Source of the DNA: Micavibrio sp. UBA1850
Lineage (GTDB): Bacteria; Pseudomonadota; Alphaproteobacteria; Micavibrionales; Micavibrionaceae
Length of the DNA stretch: 64,000 nt
Reading direction: 5' to 3'
Assembly (NCBI GenBank): GCA_002338525.1
Contig: DDIM01000001.1
Location: 178,322-242,321 of the forward strand
The notes under the pieces were generated by a model. It was given only the letters and a program-made list of their open reading frames with translations, ran no database searches and had not been told where the DNA came from. This document shows positions 18,831 to 27,844 of the stretch, in pieces. Numbering within the stretch: position 1 is the stretch's first letter; each line of letters begins with the position of its first letter. The translations under genes were made by a program, and so were the position numbers.

Positions 18831-20144
18831 ATGTCGCAGTATTTGATAAAACGAGATGGAATTTTCTATTATATGAGGCGCGTGCCGCAGCATGTTAGAC
18901 ATCTGGATAATCGAAGGTTTGTCAAAAAATCACTAAGAACACGAGAACGCAAAATTGCGGTTCGAAGGTCGATTTTACACGATGATTATTTTGAAGAGTT
19001 CTGGCTTGGGCTTATCGAAAATGATGACACATGCCCTGCGTCAAGTTACGACTTAGCAATAAAACAGGCACGACATCTAGGGATCGAGTACAGACCTATT
19101 GATAAAATCACAAATTCCAAAACTGATGAGATCATTAATCGTATTGAAATCGCGGTTAACAAAAAAGACGATCCCAGAACAGTTGAAGCCGTTCTTGGCA
19201 CTGTCGATTTACCCAAATATAGTTTTGAGCAATTGTGGGAAGAGTTTTTTGCTTTTCAAAAACCAAAGCTCAGGCACAAGTCAGCTGAACAAGCCAAAAG
19301 ATGGATTAACCCTCGTGTAAGAGCTTATAAAACCTTCGTTGAAGTGATAGGCGACATTGATGTTAAAAACGTAACGAGACAACACGTATTGGATTTTAGA
19401 TCTTGGTGGGCAAAAAGACTGGAAAGTGAAAACATGTCTGCAAATTCAGCGAATAAAGATTTAACGCATATACGTTCCATGCTTTCTTATGCTCAAGACA
19501 ACAAGGATTTCATTGATTTTGACGTTGTATCTTTGTTTGCTCGTGTTCGCTTTGATGAGCAAGAAAGTGAGAGGCAGCCTTTGTCGACCGTATTTATCAA
19601 AGATACATTACTCAATCCGACAAACCTTAAAGGACTGAACGATGAATGCAGGTTTTTTCTTTATGCGATGGCAGACACAGGCGCAAGGCCGTCTGAGCTT
19701 GTTGGATTGAATGCACATCGAGGCGACATACGCCTAGATACTGATATTCCCTATATTCATATCAGACCAGATAGCAATAGAGAGTTAAAAAACAAACACT
19801 GCGAGCGACAGCTGCCGCTGGTAGGTGCTGCTCTTTACGCGTTTCAGCAATTGCCGCAAGGCTTTCAGCATTACTTTCAAAAGCCAGATCAGCTGTCTGC
19901 TGTACTCAACAAATTTCTGCGTGATAATGGTATACTTACTGAGAAGCATCACTCGGTTTACAGCCTTAGGCACAGCTTTGAAGACCGCTTGTGTGAGGTC
20001 AATACAATCGAAAAAGTTCAAGCCAGTATCATGGGGCATGCATATAGCCGAGAGCGATACGGTAATGGTCCATCATTAGAACAAAAAGCCTTTTGGATGA
20101 ATAAGATGAAAAGAGTTTGTCATGTTGAAGAAAGAAAACAATAG
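18831..20144 (+). CDS. Tyrosine integrase of the tRNA-Phe element (DUF6538-type N-terminus)
   Basis: A 437-residue site-specific recombinase. The N-terminal segment SQYLIKRDGIFYYMRRVPQH is the DUF6538-like arm-binding domain of many alphaproteobacterial integrases. A SAM-like core-binding domain follows (about residues 130-240), then the catalytic domain with Arg in ADTGARPSELVGLN, His-x-x-Arg in YSLRHSFEDRL, and GHAYSRERYGNG with the late His and Tyr. ATG 18831 is preferred over upstream ATGs because those codons run through the three phased arm repeats. It reads into the element from attL, as usual, and overlaps the next gene by 23 bp. Confidence 0.9.
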   Translation: MSQYLIKRDGIFYYMRRVPQHVRHLDNRRFVKKSLRTRERKIAVRRSILHDDYFEEFWLGLIENDDTCPASSYDLAIKQARHLGIEYRPIDKITNSKTDEIINRIEIAVNKKDDPRTVEAVLGTVDLPKYSFEQLWEEFFAFQKPKLRHKSAEQAKRWINPRVRAYKTFVEVIGDIDVKNVTRQHVLDFRSWWAKRLESENMSANSANKDLTHIRSMLSYAQDNKDFIDFDVVSLFARVRFDEQESERQPLSTVFIKDTLLNPTNLKGLNDECRFFLYAMADTGARPSELVGLNAHRGDIRLDTDIPYIHIRPDSNRELKNKHCERQLPLVGAALYAFQQLPQGFQHYFQKPDQLSAVLNKFLRDNGILTEKHHSVYSLRHSFEDRLCEVNTIEKVQASIMGHAYSRERYGNGPSLEQKAFWMNKMKRVCHVEERKQ

Positions 20145-20892
20145 GAAACGTTCAGGGGGTAGAATATACGGAAGCCCTGTCGATAAAAGAGAATACGCAT
20201 ATTCATTAGAAAATTCGATGGAGATATGTTTCTCTAGATCCCTGCCAGAAGGCAAACAGGTTGGAGCCTTCAAATCGTACGATGGTCTAAAGGAAGTCGA
20301 AAATGCGGTGTATGAAGCAAGAGCAATAGTAACTAAAGGATTGAGAGATGACTTTGACAATGTTGTCGATGTAGCAAATCGATTGATAAGCGCATCGAAA
20401 ATACGAGAAACTCTATACCACCAATTCCTAGTCAGGACATTACACAACGCTATTCAAAAAGGAACTAGCGCCTCTTTTATTTCTAATTTTTCCAAGCATT
20501 ACGGTCAACTTTTTACCGCTTATTTATCTACTAAACCAGATCGCTTAAGCACATCTGCCATCCGGCATATTCTGACCGTGGCTATCATGAAAGTTGACAG
20601 CAAGGATGAAAATTCTTTACAAGATAATATAGCTCTTACAGAAAGGGAGATCATGGATGATCAAGATTTAAAAACAACATTTGCCAATGCAGGCGATATG
20701 ACCGAAGTAGGCGAAGCAGTTAAGCAAGCTCGTATACAAGCTAATCTTAGTCAAAGTCAATTGAGCTTGAAAACAGGTTTGTCTATTAGAACAATTTCTC
20801 GTCTTGAGACCGGTGCAGGATCTGCGCCATTGAAGACTCTTAAACAAATAGCCGACGCAACTGAAACCAAATTGAAAATCGGTTTCGAATAA
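20122..20892 (+). CDS. XRE-family HTH protein with an uncharacterised N-terminal domain
   Basis: A 256-residue protein. Residues about 195-250 are an XRE/Cro-type helix-turn-helix (VKQARIQANLSQSQLSLKTG, then LSIRTISRLETG). The first 190 residues match no domain I know; they are helical and hydrophilic, and start with a basic patch (KKENNRKRSGGR). The start lies inside the end of the integrase gene, which suggests co-expression and a role in controlling integration, excision or transfer genes. The ribosome site is weak, so a downstream start is possible. Confidence 0.65.
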   Translation: MLKKENNRKRSGGRIYGSPVDKREYAYSLENSMEICFSRSLPEGKQVGAFKSYDGLKEVENAVYEARAIVTKGLRDDFDNVVDVANRLISASKIRETLYHQFLVRTLHNAIQKGTSASFISNFSKHYGQLFTAYLSTKPDRLSTSAIRHILTVAIMKVDSKDENSLQDNIALTEREIMDDQDLKTTFANAGDMTEVGEAVKQARIQANLSQSQLSLKTGLSIRTISRLETGAGSAPLKTLKQIADATETKLKIGFE

Positions 20893-21103
20893 AAGATCGC
20901 CTTTAATATAGATATATTTTGACTATAGACAAAATAGTGCTACATTTACGTTAATGCTAGTCATTGACGATCCTCCGTTGTTCATCAAAACCAGCAGACT
21001 TCCATAAGAACACGCGCGTTCTTCTTTATTGGTTCATAACCGATACAGAAAGGCTTTGAGCCTGTCTGTGTCTAAGTTTTATGATTTTTATGAGGATGTA
21101 CGC

Positions 21104-22279
21104 ATGAGTTCACGAAAAAAGCGCATACAACACAGTCCCTCTTTGTTTTTAATGGCAATTGTATTTATTGCTATTGATGCAGCAGTAAGCGGTCATTCAA
21201 TACATAACAAACTTTCCTCGGCTGGTGAAACTGGCGCGGCGTTAGCGTTCGCCATAGTTCTTTCCGTATTGTTATTTTTAATTAGTCTTAACGCATTTCG
21301 TAAGGGCTTGGAGCTTTCAGAAGAAGCGCATACAAAGAAACGGTCTATTAATCTTGGTATCTTGGGCAGTTTTATAGCTGTGCTCGCGACAATTTCATTT
21401 TTGATGAATGCATGGGCGATTGGGGAAGATTCAATGCGGCTTGATTGGTTTGATCAGCAGTTGCATGAGCGCATTACTCAGACAAAGCGTGTGAACACCC
21501 TTTTTAAACTGCCTGAAGACAATAAAGCCACTCTTAACTCTATCGAGGCAACTACTACTAAATGGCTGACCTGTGAACGACTAACTGGTTGCGTTGGAAA
21601 AGAGGGTGGCGGAGATGGTCAGGTGAGCATCGCGCTTAGTGGTTATTTGTCCATTACCCAAAATGCCATTAATGAATTGATTGAGCTTGGGAACGAATAT
21701 GAACCGCTGATTGAGGATATCAATGATGTTATCGACAAGATTAGTTTTATTGAAGACATGGATCAACTGAGCTTTGATGAGAAGTTGGCAAGAGCGCAAG
21801 ACGAAATTCAAAAACTAGCCTTACTCAGTAATAAGCTACAAAACCTATTACCTGTGCGAACGTTTTCGACATTAGCCAAAGAATTTGACACATCAGTCAA
21901 TCAGTATGAAGCACAAGGCATTTCGCCCGTGGGATCTAGAACTTTGTTTAATTTCTATGATAAGCACGGCAAGCAATTTAGTTCTGTATCGAAAAGTTTA
22001 GAGCGTGGGACTTTCATCAACATAGCGCCCATTGAGACGCCTTCCGATCTTGAGGTTATGACGGCAAGTTCTAACGCGCTGTTCATCTGGTTAATTTCTG
22101 CTGTGCTCGCGTTCTCCGGTTGGCTCATGTTAATCATCCACATCATTCAACATAGCTATACCCCGTCCGTAGATGGCGAAGATCGTGAGAGTTCACGACA
22201 GCAGGTGTTCGATAAACAATCGACATCGACAAATGACACTGAATCATTTTCAGCTATTCAGTCACATACGAAACATTAG
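21104..22279 (+). CDS. Inner-membrane protein of unknown function next to the coupling protein
   Basis: A 391-residue protein. Three hydrophobic segments lie near the N-terminus (about residues 13-30, 43-65 and 84-104) and one near the C-terminus (about 330-356). Between them is a 220-residue, largely helical domain with two cysteines in LTCERLTGC, probably periplasmic. A polar tail of about 35 residues follows the last helix. I do not recognise the family. ATG 21104 has gaggatg upstream and is preferred to 21029. It precedes a single-pass membrane protein and the coupling protein. I infer a membrane partner of the coupling protein or an entry-exclusion function. Confidence 0.6.
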   Translation: MSSRKKRIQHSPSLFLMAIVFIAIDAAVSGHSIHNKLSSAGETGAALAFAIVLSVLLFLISLNAFRKGLELSEEAHTKKRSINLGILGSFIAVLATISFLMNAWAIGEDSMRLDWFDQQLHERITQTKRVNTLFKLPEDNKATLNSIEATTTKWLTCERLTGCVGKEGGGDGQVSIALSGYLSITQNAINELIELGNEYEPLIEDINDVIDKISFIEDMDQLSFDEKLARAQDEIQKLALLSNKLQNLLPVRTFSTLAKEFDTSVNQYEAQGISPVGSRTLFNFYDKHGKQFSSVSKSLERGTFINIAPIETPSDLEVMTASSNALFIWLISAVLAFSGWLMLIIHIIQHSYTPSVDGEDRESSRQQVFDKQSTSTNDTESFSAIQSHTKH

Positions 22280-22289
22280 GAATACTGCC

Positions 22290-22925
22290 ATGAATGAACA
22301 AAATCAAACTGCTGGCCACACGGCCAGCTGGGGCAAGGTTATATTCAAAGGGTTCATACAACTACTATCCATTCCCGTAGTACTGGCAGCATTAGTGGTT
22401 ATCTATGAGATTAGTGTGAGCGATGAACGTTCGCTATGGGTGAAAATTAATGAACGGCTTGGCGAAGGTCAAAAAGCAGTTATCGAGGCTGCGGCACCGA
22501 CAGAAGCGTGGAAAGAACAGATGTTTCAACAAGCTGTGGCTGAAATTGAACGGGTAAATATTGCGTATCAAAACCTATGGCAGGCCAATTCGCAAATTAT
22601 GGTGATCGCCTACCAAATGGAAGACAAAGTTTTGCAGTCTCAAATGGACGTAATTAAAGATACCTACGGTGCAGCGAAATTTAATACCAACATCGCAGAT
22701 CTAGGATGTGCAGTGAATGCCTTTATTCCTGACCCTACACTCAAACAGGCGTGTCGCTATGCGCAAGAGCAGCGCACTAAAATGGCAAGAGATTTGAAAA
22801 ATCTTGCAGAGCAGCATCGCTCCCTAATTCCAAAAGATATTTTGCAAGGGCTACCAAAACCTGAGGATTTAGAGCTAAGCGAGCAGAGGCTGCGTGACTT
22901 ATTGGGGGGCATTGATAATGGTTAA
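22290..22925 (+). CDS. Single-pass membrane protein of unknown function
   Basis: A 211-residue protein. One transmembrane helix near the N-terminus (about residues 22-42, LLSIPVVLAALVVIYEISV) is followed by a soluble, helix-rich domain with long polar heptad-like stretches and two cysteines (near residues 143 and 155). Most of it is probably periplasmic. ATG 22290 is chosen because it lies just after the stop of the preceding gene; the open frame extends upstream into that gene without a good ribosome site. It overlaps the coupling-protein gene by 8 bp, so the three genes are probably one unit. No family recognised. Confidence 0.6.
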   Translation: MNEQNQTAGHTASWGKVIFKGFIQLLSIPVVLAALVVIYEISVSDERSLWVKINERLGEGQKAVIEAAAPTEAWKEQMFQQAVAEIERVNIAYQNLWQANSQIMVIAYQMEDKVLQSQMDVIKDTYGAAKFNTNIADLGCAVNAFIPDPTLKQACRYAQEQRTKMARDLKNLAEQHRSLIPKDILQGLPKPEDLELSEQRLRDLLGGIDNG

Positions 22926-24540
22926 GTCCACAAATCAGAACCATAACCGGATGTCATATATGACGTCCACTCCAAACGCTACCAACGCTAGTTTTTCGCT
23001 TAACCAAATATCGCAAGCATTGTTGACGGTCAATAGGCTCTTTGAGGCGTGGTACACGCATATACGTAGAAAAGAAGTTAGTCATGTAGCGAAAGACAAC
23101 CAAGAGAAAGTTGAGCAAAATATTGTTAGCTTGCGACAAGAAAACACGCAACTTGGCACACTAAAAGATGCGCAAGAGCTAGGGCTAAGGAAAGATTTAA
23201 GCGGCCCATTATTGGGTTATGTTGATGGCTATTGCCTGTTTTTGAGCCAAGACCTGCATGTGAATACATGTGCCTTTCCTGGCTCGGGTAAAACAACCAC
23301 CCTCACAATTCCAAACATCATCAGCCTGGCGATGGGTTCGAAGCCCGAAAGTGTCGTCATTTTGGATGTTAAAAATGGTGAGCTTGCATGGTTAACGGCT
23401 GAAGGGCGAATGCAGCTTGACAGCTCGGAGGCCATTTTCATTAATCCTTGGGGGCTAAATGGTCTGCCTAACCATAGATTGAACATCTTTTCTGACATCA
23501 TTGATAAAGCACAAAGAGGGTTTAAGGTTTTAGATTTAGCTCAAAGAAGTGTGTATCAACGCTTTGGCGATCCAGAGCGCTACAACAGCAACAGTTGGAT
23601 CTATAAAGATGCAATGCGTATTTGTACCGTTCTAATGGTTGCTCGGGCTCAATATACGCCGGAACTTTGCAATCCAGCCTCATTTTGGGATTTTGGTGCC
23701 TCTACTCATTCAGAGTTTAGAAACACATTACTAGATATGATCTCAGCTGATAAAGATGATGGCTATATCACGATGATGGCTAAAAAGCTTTTGGATCAGT
23801 ACGGAGAAGAAAAAACAGACCAATGGGAATGGGTCATGGATGCATTTCTAAACGGTTTTTCCCTTTATGCGATGGGTTCCGCTTTAAGGGACTCTTGCAA
23901 AATTACAGAGTTTGATGCCAGCACGCTTAAGAAGTCGCCACGGGCAATTTATTTAATGGTACCTGATAAGTATCTAGACTCGCATGGATCTTGGGTATCG
24001 GATGTATTGGAATATCTTGTCTCAAAGATTGCAGACGCATCAGGTGATGTGAGAACGACATTCATGTTGGACGAGTTTGTAAATATTCCTGTTGTACGGT
24101 CTATGGTTAAAGCTTTGCGCTTGTATAGATCTAAAGGCATACGTATTTGGACGTTTGGACAAGATAGGAATGGATACAACAAATATAAAGACGACGGCGG
24201 CTATATGCCCTTCGAGGAGTCGAGTGTTAGCCTTGCTTGGGGTGTTACCGGCGCACATGCCAGAGAACTATCGGAGAAAGCAGGGAAACGTGCTGTATTG
24301 ATTGGCACACCTAACAACTCTGCTGGCGTTAGCGCAGATACTGGGGGGCACTCTGCATCAGAAGTGCTAGTTCCTAACCTACCCATCAGTCAAATCTCTC
24401 AAAACTTTTCTGGCACGGCCATTTTGGACAGCAAATCTAAAATCTTTGTAGTTGAGCGCAAGCCGTATTGGGAAATTCCATGGATACGCGACTACGTTCG
24501 AAACCCAAAAGACTTTCCACAACCTCATTTTGAAGACTGA
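22918..24540 (+). CDS. Type IV coupling protein (VirD4/TraG-like ATPase)
   Basis: A 540-residue DNA-transfer ATPase that would link the relaxosome to a type IV secretion channel. Walker A is PGSGKTTT at about residues 121-128. VVILDVKNGELAWLTA and FINPWGLNGLPNHRLN follow, both characteristic of VirD4/TraG proteins, with Walker B in TTFMLDEFVNIPVV and the late motif WTFGQDRNGYNKY. Unlike typical VirD4, the first 115 residues are polar and contain no obvious transmembrane hairpin. The two membrane proteins encoded directly upstream could supply the anchor. The start has a G-rich site (ggggggc). The gene is intact. Confidence 0.85.
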   Translation: MVKSTNQNHNRMSYMTSTPNATNASFSLNQISQALLTVNRLFEAWYTHIRRKEVSHVAKDNQEKVEQNIVSLRQENTQLGTLKDAQELGLRKDLSGPLLGYVDGYCLFLSQDLHVNTCAFPGSGKTTTLTIPNIISLAMGSKPESVVILDVKNGELAWLTAEGRMQLDSSEAIFINPWGLNGLPNHRLNIFSDIIDKAQRGFKVLDLAQRSVYQRFGDPERYNSNSWIYKDAMRICTVLMVARAQYTPELCNPASFWDFGASTHSEFRNTLLDMISADKDDGYITMMAKKLLDQYGEEKTDQWEWVMDAFLNGFSLYAMGSALRDSCKITEFDASTLKKSPRAIYLMVPDKYLDSHGSWVSDVLEYLVSKIADASGDVRTTFMLDEFVNIPVVRSMVKALRLYRSKGIRIWTFGQDRNGYNKYKDDGGYMPFEESSVSLAWGVTGAHARELSEKAGKRAVLIGTPNNSAGVSADTGGHSASEVLVPNLPISQISQNFSGTAILDSKSKIFVVERKPYWEIPWIRDYVRNPKDFPQPHFED

Positions 24541-24556
24541 TATAGGAGAAACATTT

Positions 24557-24781
24557 ATGACTTCACCTTACATGAACACGAAAGACCTTATGCAGCGTTA
24601 TAGATGCTCTTCTCGTACAATCTTCAGAATGATGAGAAGAGATGTCATCCCCCTGCCCCAGCCTGTAATTCGGGAAAAGGGAGCAAAAAATCTGTGGCTT
24701 GCAGAGGATATCGAAAACTTTGATCTGCAAAGAATAGCAGCACAGAAATTGGCCGATACCACGCGTTATTTTTGCGACTAA
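24557..24781 (+). CDS. AlpA-like helix-turn-helix regulator
   Basis: A 74-residue protein. MNTKDLMQRYRCSSRTIFRM with MRRDVIPLP and KNLWLAEDIENF is the winged-helix pattern of AlpA/excisionase-type DNA binders, which act as excisionases or activators of integrase genes. ATG 24557 follows tataggaga. It lies 16 bp after the coupling-protein gene and 19 bp before the next gene, so it is probably co-transcribed. Directionality factor for the element's integrase is the most natural guess. Confidence 0.7.
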   Translation: MTSPYMNTKDLMQRYRCSSRTIFRMMRRDVIPLPQPVIREKGAKNLWLAEDIENFDLQRIAAQKLADTTRYFCD

Positions 24782-24800
24782 TCGATTGGAGCATCTGAGT

Positions 24801-25526
24801 ATGACAATGTCTAAAAAACAGGCTTTTATCATAAACGATAGAGCCGATGGAGTGTCGCGCCGTGCGACGCTCCATTATTTCAAAATGGAAGCCTCATTTA
24901 TTGAAAAGGAACAGGTGAGGCTTTCAAAAATGAATATGCCAAAGATTGATATCAAAACTCTGGCAAAAGAAAACGTTATTATCCGCCATCATCAGCGAAT
25001 GGATAAAATATCGGATGCGCGGCGCAATATGTTGGAGCAGCTTCGCTCCCAAACGTTGGAGCACGAGCTGGCACGTCAAGAGATAGCTAAAGCATCAAAA
25101 ACGAAGCTTCAGGAAAAAACGAAACCAGCCAAGGCCGAAAGGAGTTGGTTTGCTAAGGTTTTTAGAAAGAAGCCGGAAAAACTAAAAGTCGAGCCTACAC
25201 AAGATAGGAGTAAGGCACAGAATACCCACTATATTCCCGTTGGCGTGACCACTCATAAAGCGCTAGATTTAAAGATTAATGTGGCTCCAGCTTTTCAAAG
25301 TTCGGCCAAAATAGATAAGCAGCAGCGAATAGAGCAATTAGACAAAGGCCGTGCCACACCTTCCAGCTCCCTTGAGATGCGTCCCGATGGAATGACTGTC
25401 AAAACCTCGCATGAGCACGTTGAACGTAAACGCGAAAAGGAGATCAAAAGATTGCAAAGAACATCGGAAAGACAGGATAAATCTCTAAACCCTAAACGAG
25501 ATTTTGACATTGTCAGAGGGCGTTAG
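24801..25526 (+). CDS. Basic helical protein of unknown function
   Basis: A 241-residue, highly basic and polar protein with many Lys, Glu, Gln and Arg residues and probable coiled-coil stretches around residues 45-110 and 195-235. A short hydrophobic/basic core, RSWFAKVFRKKPEKLK, is at about 115-130. No signal peptide or catalytic motif. Its position after the coupling protein suggests a relaxosome or DNA-processing accessory role, but this is only inference. ATG 24801 has ggag upstream; 24807 is an alternative. Confidence 0.5.
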   Translation: MTMSKKQAFIINDRADGVSRRATLHYFKMEASFIEKEQVRLSKMNMPKIDIKTLAKENVIIRHHQRMDKISDARRNMLEQLRSQTLEHELARQEIAKASKTKLQEKTKPAKAERSWFAKVFRKKPEKLKVEPTQDRSKAQNTHYIPVGVTTHKALDLKINVAPAFQSSAKIDKQQRIEQLDKGRATPSSSLEMRPDGMTVKTSHEHVERKREKEIKRLQRTSERQDKSLNPKRDFDIVRGR

Positions 25527-25571
25527 CGGATTTTATTGTATCGTTCCATACCAATGTGACAAATTATTTGT

Positions 25572-25856
25572 ATGGAACATTTTTTTACAGAAGCTGAAGT
25601 TGAATATTGGTGTAAAATGTCAGGACGCTATATGCCAACTCCTGATGGCAAAAAAGTCTACATCATCCAATCTAGACATGTGTGGATGATTTATGATGAT
25701 TTGGTGGATCGCTTTAACTGGGACGAGGCAGTGCTAATGGAGATTGTCGCAGATGCCGCAAGTCGCTCGCCACTTGGTCTCCAGCTAATGTTTTCTAGTA
25801 CGATAAAATACATTCATTGCGGTGTCGAAAAAGCAGAACTGCCCCGCTACACCTAA
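25572..25856 (+). CDS. Small hypothetical protein
   Basis: A 94-residue acidic protein beginning MEHFFTEAEVEYWCKMSGRY. It is tryptophan-rich for its size (three Trp) and has a predicted mixed alpha/beta layout. No known motif. It lacks a clear ribosome site, but the composition is protein-like and it fits between same-strand neighbours. Function unknown. Confidence 0.45.
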   Translation: MEHFFTEAEVEYWCKMSGRYMPTPDGKKVYIIQSRHVWMIYDDLVDRFNWDEAVLMEIVADAASRSPLGLQLMFSSTIKYIHCGVEKAELPRYT

Positions 25857-25876
25857 GTTAGGTTGCAGTTATACGC

Positions 25877-26815
25877 CTAGTTGGTTTTTTTCACCATTTC
25901 TTCTAACTCGGCTAACACAAAATCCAGATGATCCTTTCGTGCCGTTTTGGTATTTCTAGAAAGCCAGCTCTCAAACATTGAAGGAGATAGTCCAGCAGGT
26001 ATGCGTTTAAAGCTCTTGAACAAGGCTTTTGGCCCCTTGCCTATAATCTTTTTATAGTGTAAAAGCCTGCCATGTATAGGATCTGTGATATCGACTTTCC
26101 TAGATGGAGAAAGGCTCATTTTTTCACATGTCTTCAAAACAAAATTGATATGCTCTGGCGAAACAGTTTTTGCTTCTTTTGAAAACCAGTTTGCCACAAC
26201 ATAGCGCGTTAGCCCTTCCGGTACATTTTTTCTATTTTGGAAAATAGCGGACGGCAAAAACCCTTGTGCTCTGTACTTTTCTAAATCTCGCAGATGATTT
26301 TTCGACAAAGGCTTTCTTTTTTGACGATTAATCAGTGCCGGTTGCCTGACATTTGTTTTTGCCTTAAGAGCCTCCCTATCTTTGATTTTAACGACCGCAT
26401 TTTTTAGTATCTCAAAATCATTCTGGCTGATTGTTTCAATTCGCCCATTTATAATACGTGCCAGCATACCTCTACCATAACCGGGTATACCGCCATCAAG
26501 AATATAGTAGATTTGCTGGGGTGATATTTTATGGCTTTTTATTTCAAAAACTAAAGATGCCAGATCAGAGGCATCACAGTAGACAACCTTATCCAAAGAC
26601 GCCCAGAGGGTAAGAACATAATCCAAGTGACTTGTTTTGGCACTTTTAGATCTTCCTGAAATCCACGAACTTATTTGCCGCGCAGTAAGCCCATCAGGAA
26701 TATCCATACGCCCTTTTAGGAGCATGGAGGGTGTACGACCAGATTCGCTTTGAAGTTGCTTCAAACGCTGCTTTGTCTCCTCTGTAATACCTGTATAACC
26801 CTTAAAAACTGACAA
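25877..26815 (-). CDS. Four-repeat helix-turn-helix-like protein
   Basis: A 312-residue protein made almost wholly of four divergent copies of a 50-60-residue unit, at about residues 15-75, 88-145, 172-228 and 249-308. The core pattern is a helix, then P-x-G-L, then a helix-turn-helix-like segment with a W and a C-terminal H-x-x-F/Y-V-L: IPDGLTARQISSWISGRSKS, VPEGLTRYVVANWFSKEAKT and IPAGLSPSMFESWLSRNTKT. The second unit is the most divergent (IPGYGRGMLARIINGR). Each copy reads like a DNA-recognition module, so the protein may wrap along DNA as a tandem array. No family name known. It is transcribed against its left neighbours. Confidence 0.65.
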   Translation of the reverse strand: MSVFKGYTGITEETKQRLKQLQSESGRTPSMLLKGRMDIPDGLTARQISSWISGRSKSAKTSHLDYVLTLWASLDKVVYCDASDLASLVFEIKSHKISPQQIYYILDGGIPGYGRGMLARIINGRIETISQNDFEILKNAVVKIKDREALKAKTNVRQPALINRQKRKPLSKNHLRDLEKYRAQGFLPSAIFQNRKNVPEGLTRYVVANWFSKEAKTVSPEHINFVLKTCEKMSLSPSRKVDITDPIHGRLLHYKKIIGKGPKALFKSFKRIPAGLSPSMFESWLSRNTKTARKDHLDFVLAELEEMVKKTN

Positions 26816-26989
26816 GTCCGCCCCCTTCCTATTCTATTGATATCACAGGAATTCTACTTATGGCAATGCATCACAAACTGAGATAGATAAAATGCAATTA
26901 AAATTTTATGTTTCCATAATTATTTATTAAACAATTTCGTTTAATGTAAACGGTAAGAATGAACACAAACGTATGCGGACAACAGGAAA

Positions 26990-27838
26990 ATGAGCATAAC
27001 AACACAAGCAGTCAAAGACATTAACGTACCCGCATTTGCAAATAACATGAGTGTCGCCAACATGTTGTCAGGCATGTCACAAAAATTTCAAGCGCGCCCT
27101 GCCCAGCCCGTAAAAGATGCCGCAGAACAAGATGATTTTGAAAACAACAAATCAATCGACGAGCGTGCCTTTTCTGATTTTGGCATTGATGGTTCAGAAA
27201 AAGATTACAAGCAAGACGGCCGTGTCAAAGCCAACAACGCATATTGGATGCAAGACAAAGAACAAGAAAAAGTTGACGATGTCGAACTTGCCGCCAATGA
27301 AGCGCAAGAATTCATGGAAGAAAAGCGCAGAGAAAAACTGACCAAATTACAGGCTCAACAGCAATTTGGTAACTTTGACTTTACGCACGGCGACTTTGAT
27401 GAAGCCCTAGATGAAATCGTTGATAACAATGAGGTGTGGGCTAAGAAAAATGGCTATTCTGAAGAAGAAGCAGACGAGGCTAGATATCATGCCGTATTAA
27501 TGCAGGGTATGACAATGGAAGAGCGTGAAAATCACATGAAATGGCTTGAAAACAACGCTCCTGAAACTGCAACAATGATAGATAAGCAAGCCAAAGAAGA
27601 AAATCTTGAGAACAAAAACAAAGTCGAAGTTTCAAATCAAACATTGAAACAAGAGAATAGAGCTCGGGAGATTTCGTCACAGTATGATATTGCCGAAAAA
27701 CCAGATTCTCAAATCGCCTCCATCTTTAATAAAGAGGTAGCGAACGTTGGGGTAAGCGCGCAGAATTTTGTGTTGGACGAAAAAACTCCTGATTCGCAAA
27801 TGCAGAAAGAAATTGAGCCATTTGTTCTAGATATTTAA
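26990..27838 (+). CDS. Cassette protein A, element copy: conserved head, variable middle
   Basis: A 282-residue, strongly acidic, hydrophilic protein without signal peptide or membrane helix. Residues 1-114 are nearly identical to the protein at 49243 (about 110 of 114 by eye), and the identity extends 30 bp upstream of the start. From residue 115 the two diverge abruptly. A short C-terminal signature returns (PDSQIASIFNKE and FVLDI at the very end). The head contains AQPVKDAAEQDDFEN and FSDFGIDGSEKDYKQDG. The convergent gene 6 bp downstream encodes a secreted protein, as in the second copy. Family and function unknown. Confidence 0.65.
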   Translation: MSITTQAVKDINVPAFANNMSVANMLSGMSQKFQARPAQPVKDAAEQDDFENNKSIDERAFSDFGIDGSEKDYKQDGRVKANNAYWMQDKEQEKVDDVELAANEAQEFMEEKRREKLTKLQAQQQFGNFDFTHGDFDEALDEIVDNNEVWAKKNGYSEEEADEARYHAVLMQGMTMEERENHMKWLENNAPETATMIDKQAKEENLENKNKVEVSNQTLKQENRAREISSQYDIAEKPDSQIASIFNKEVANVGVSAQNFVLDEKTPDSQMQKEIEPFVLDI

Positions 27839-27844
27839 GTTAAA

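Noticed and set aside
22173..22289. Upstream extension of the single-pass membrane protein into the preceding gene.
   Set aside because: The extra 39 residues are translated from the preceding gene's coding sequence in another frame and lack a ribosome site; ATG 22290 fits better.
25504..25689. Plus-strand 61-codon frame overlapping the end of the basic helical protein gene.
   Set aside because: It overlaps two better frames, has a poor start and no motif.
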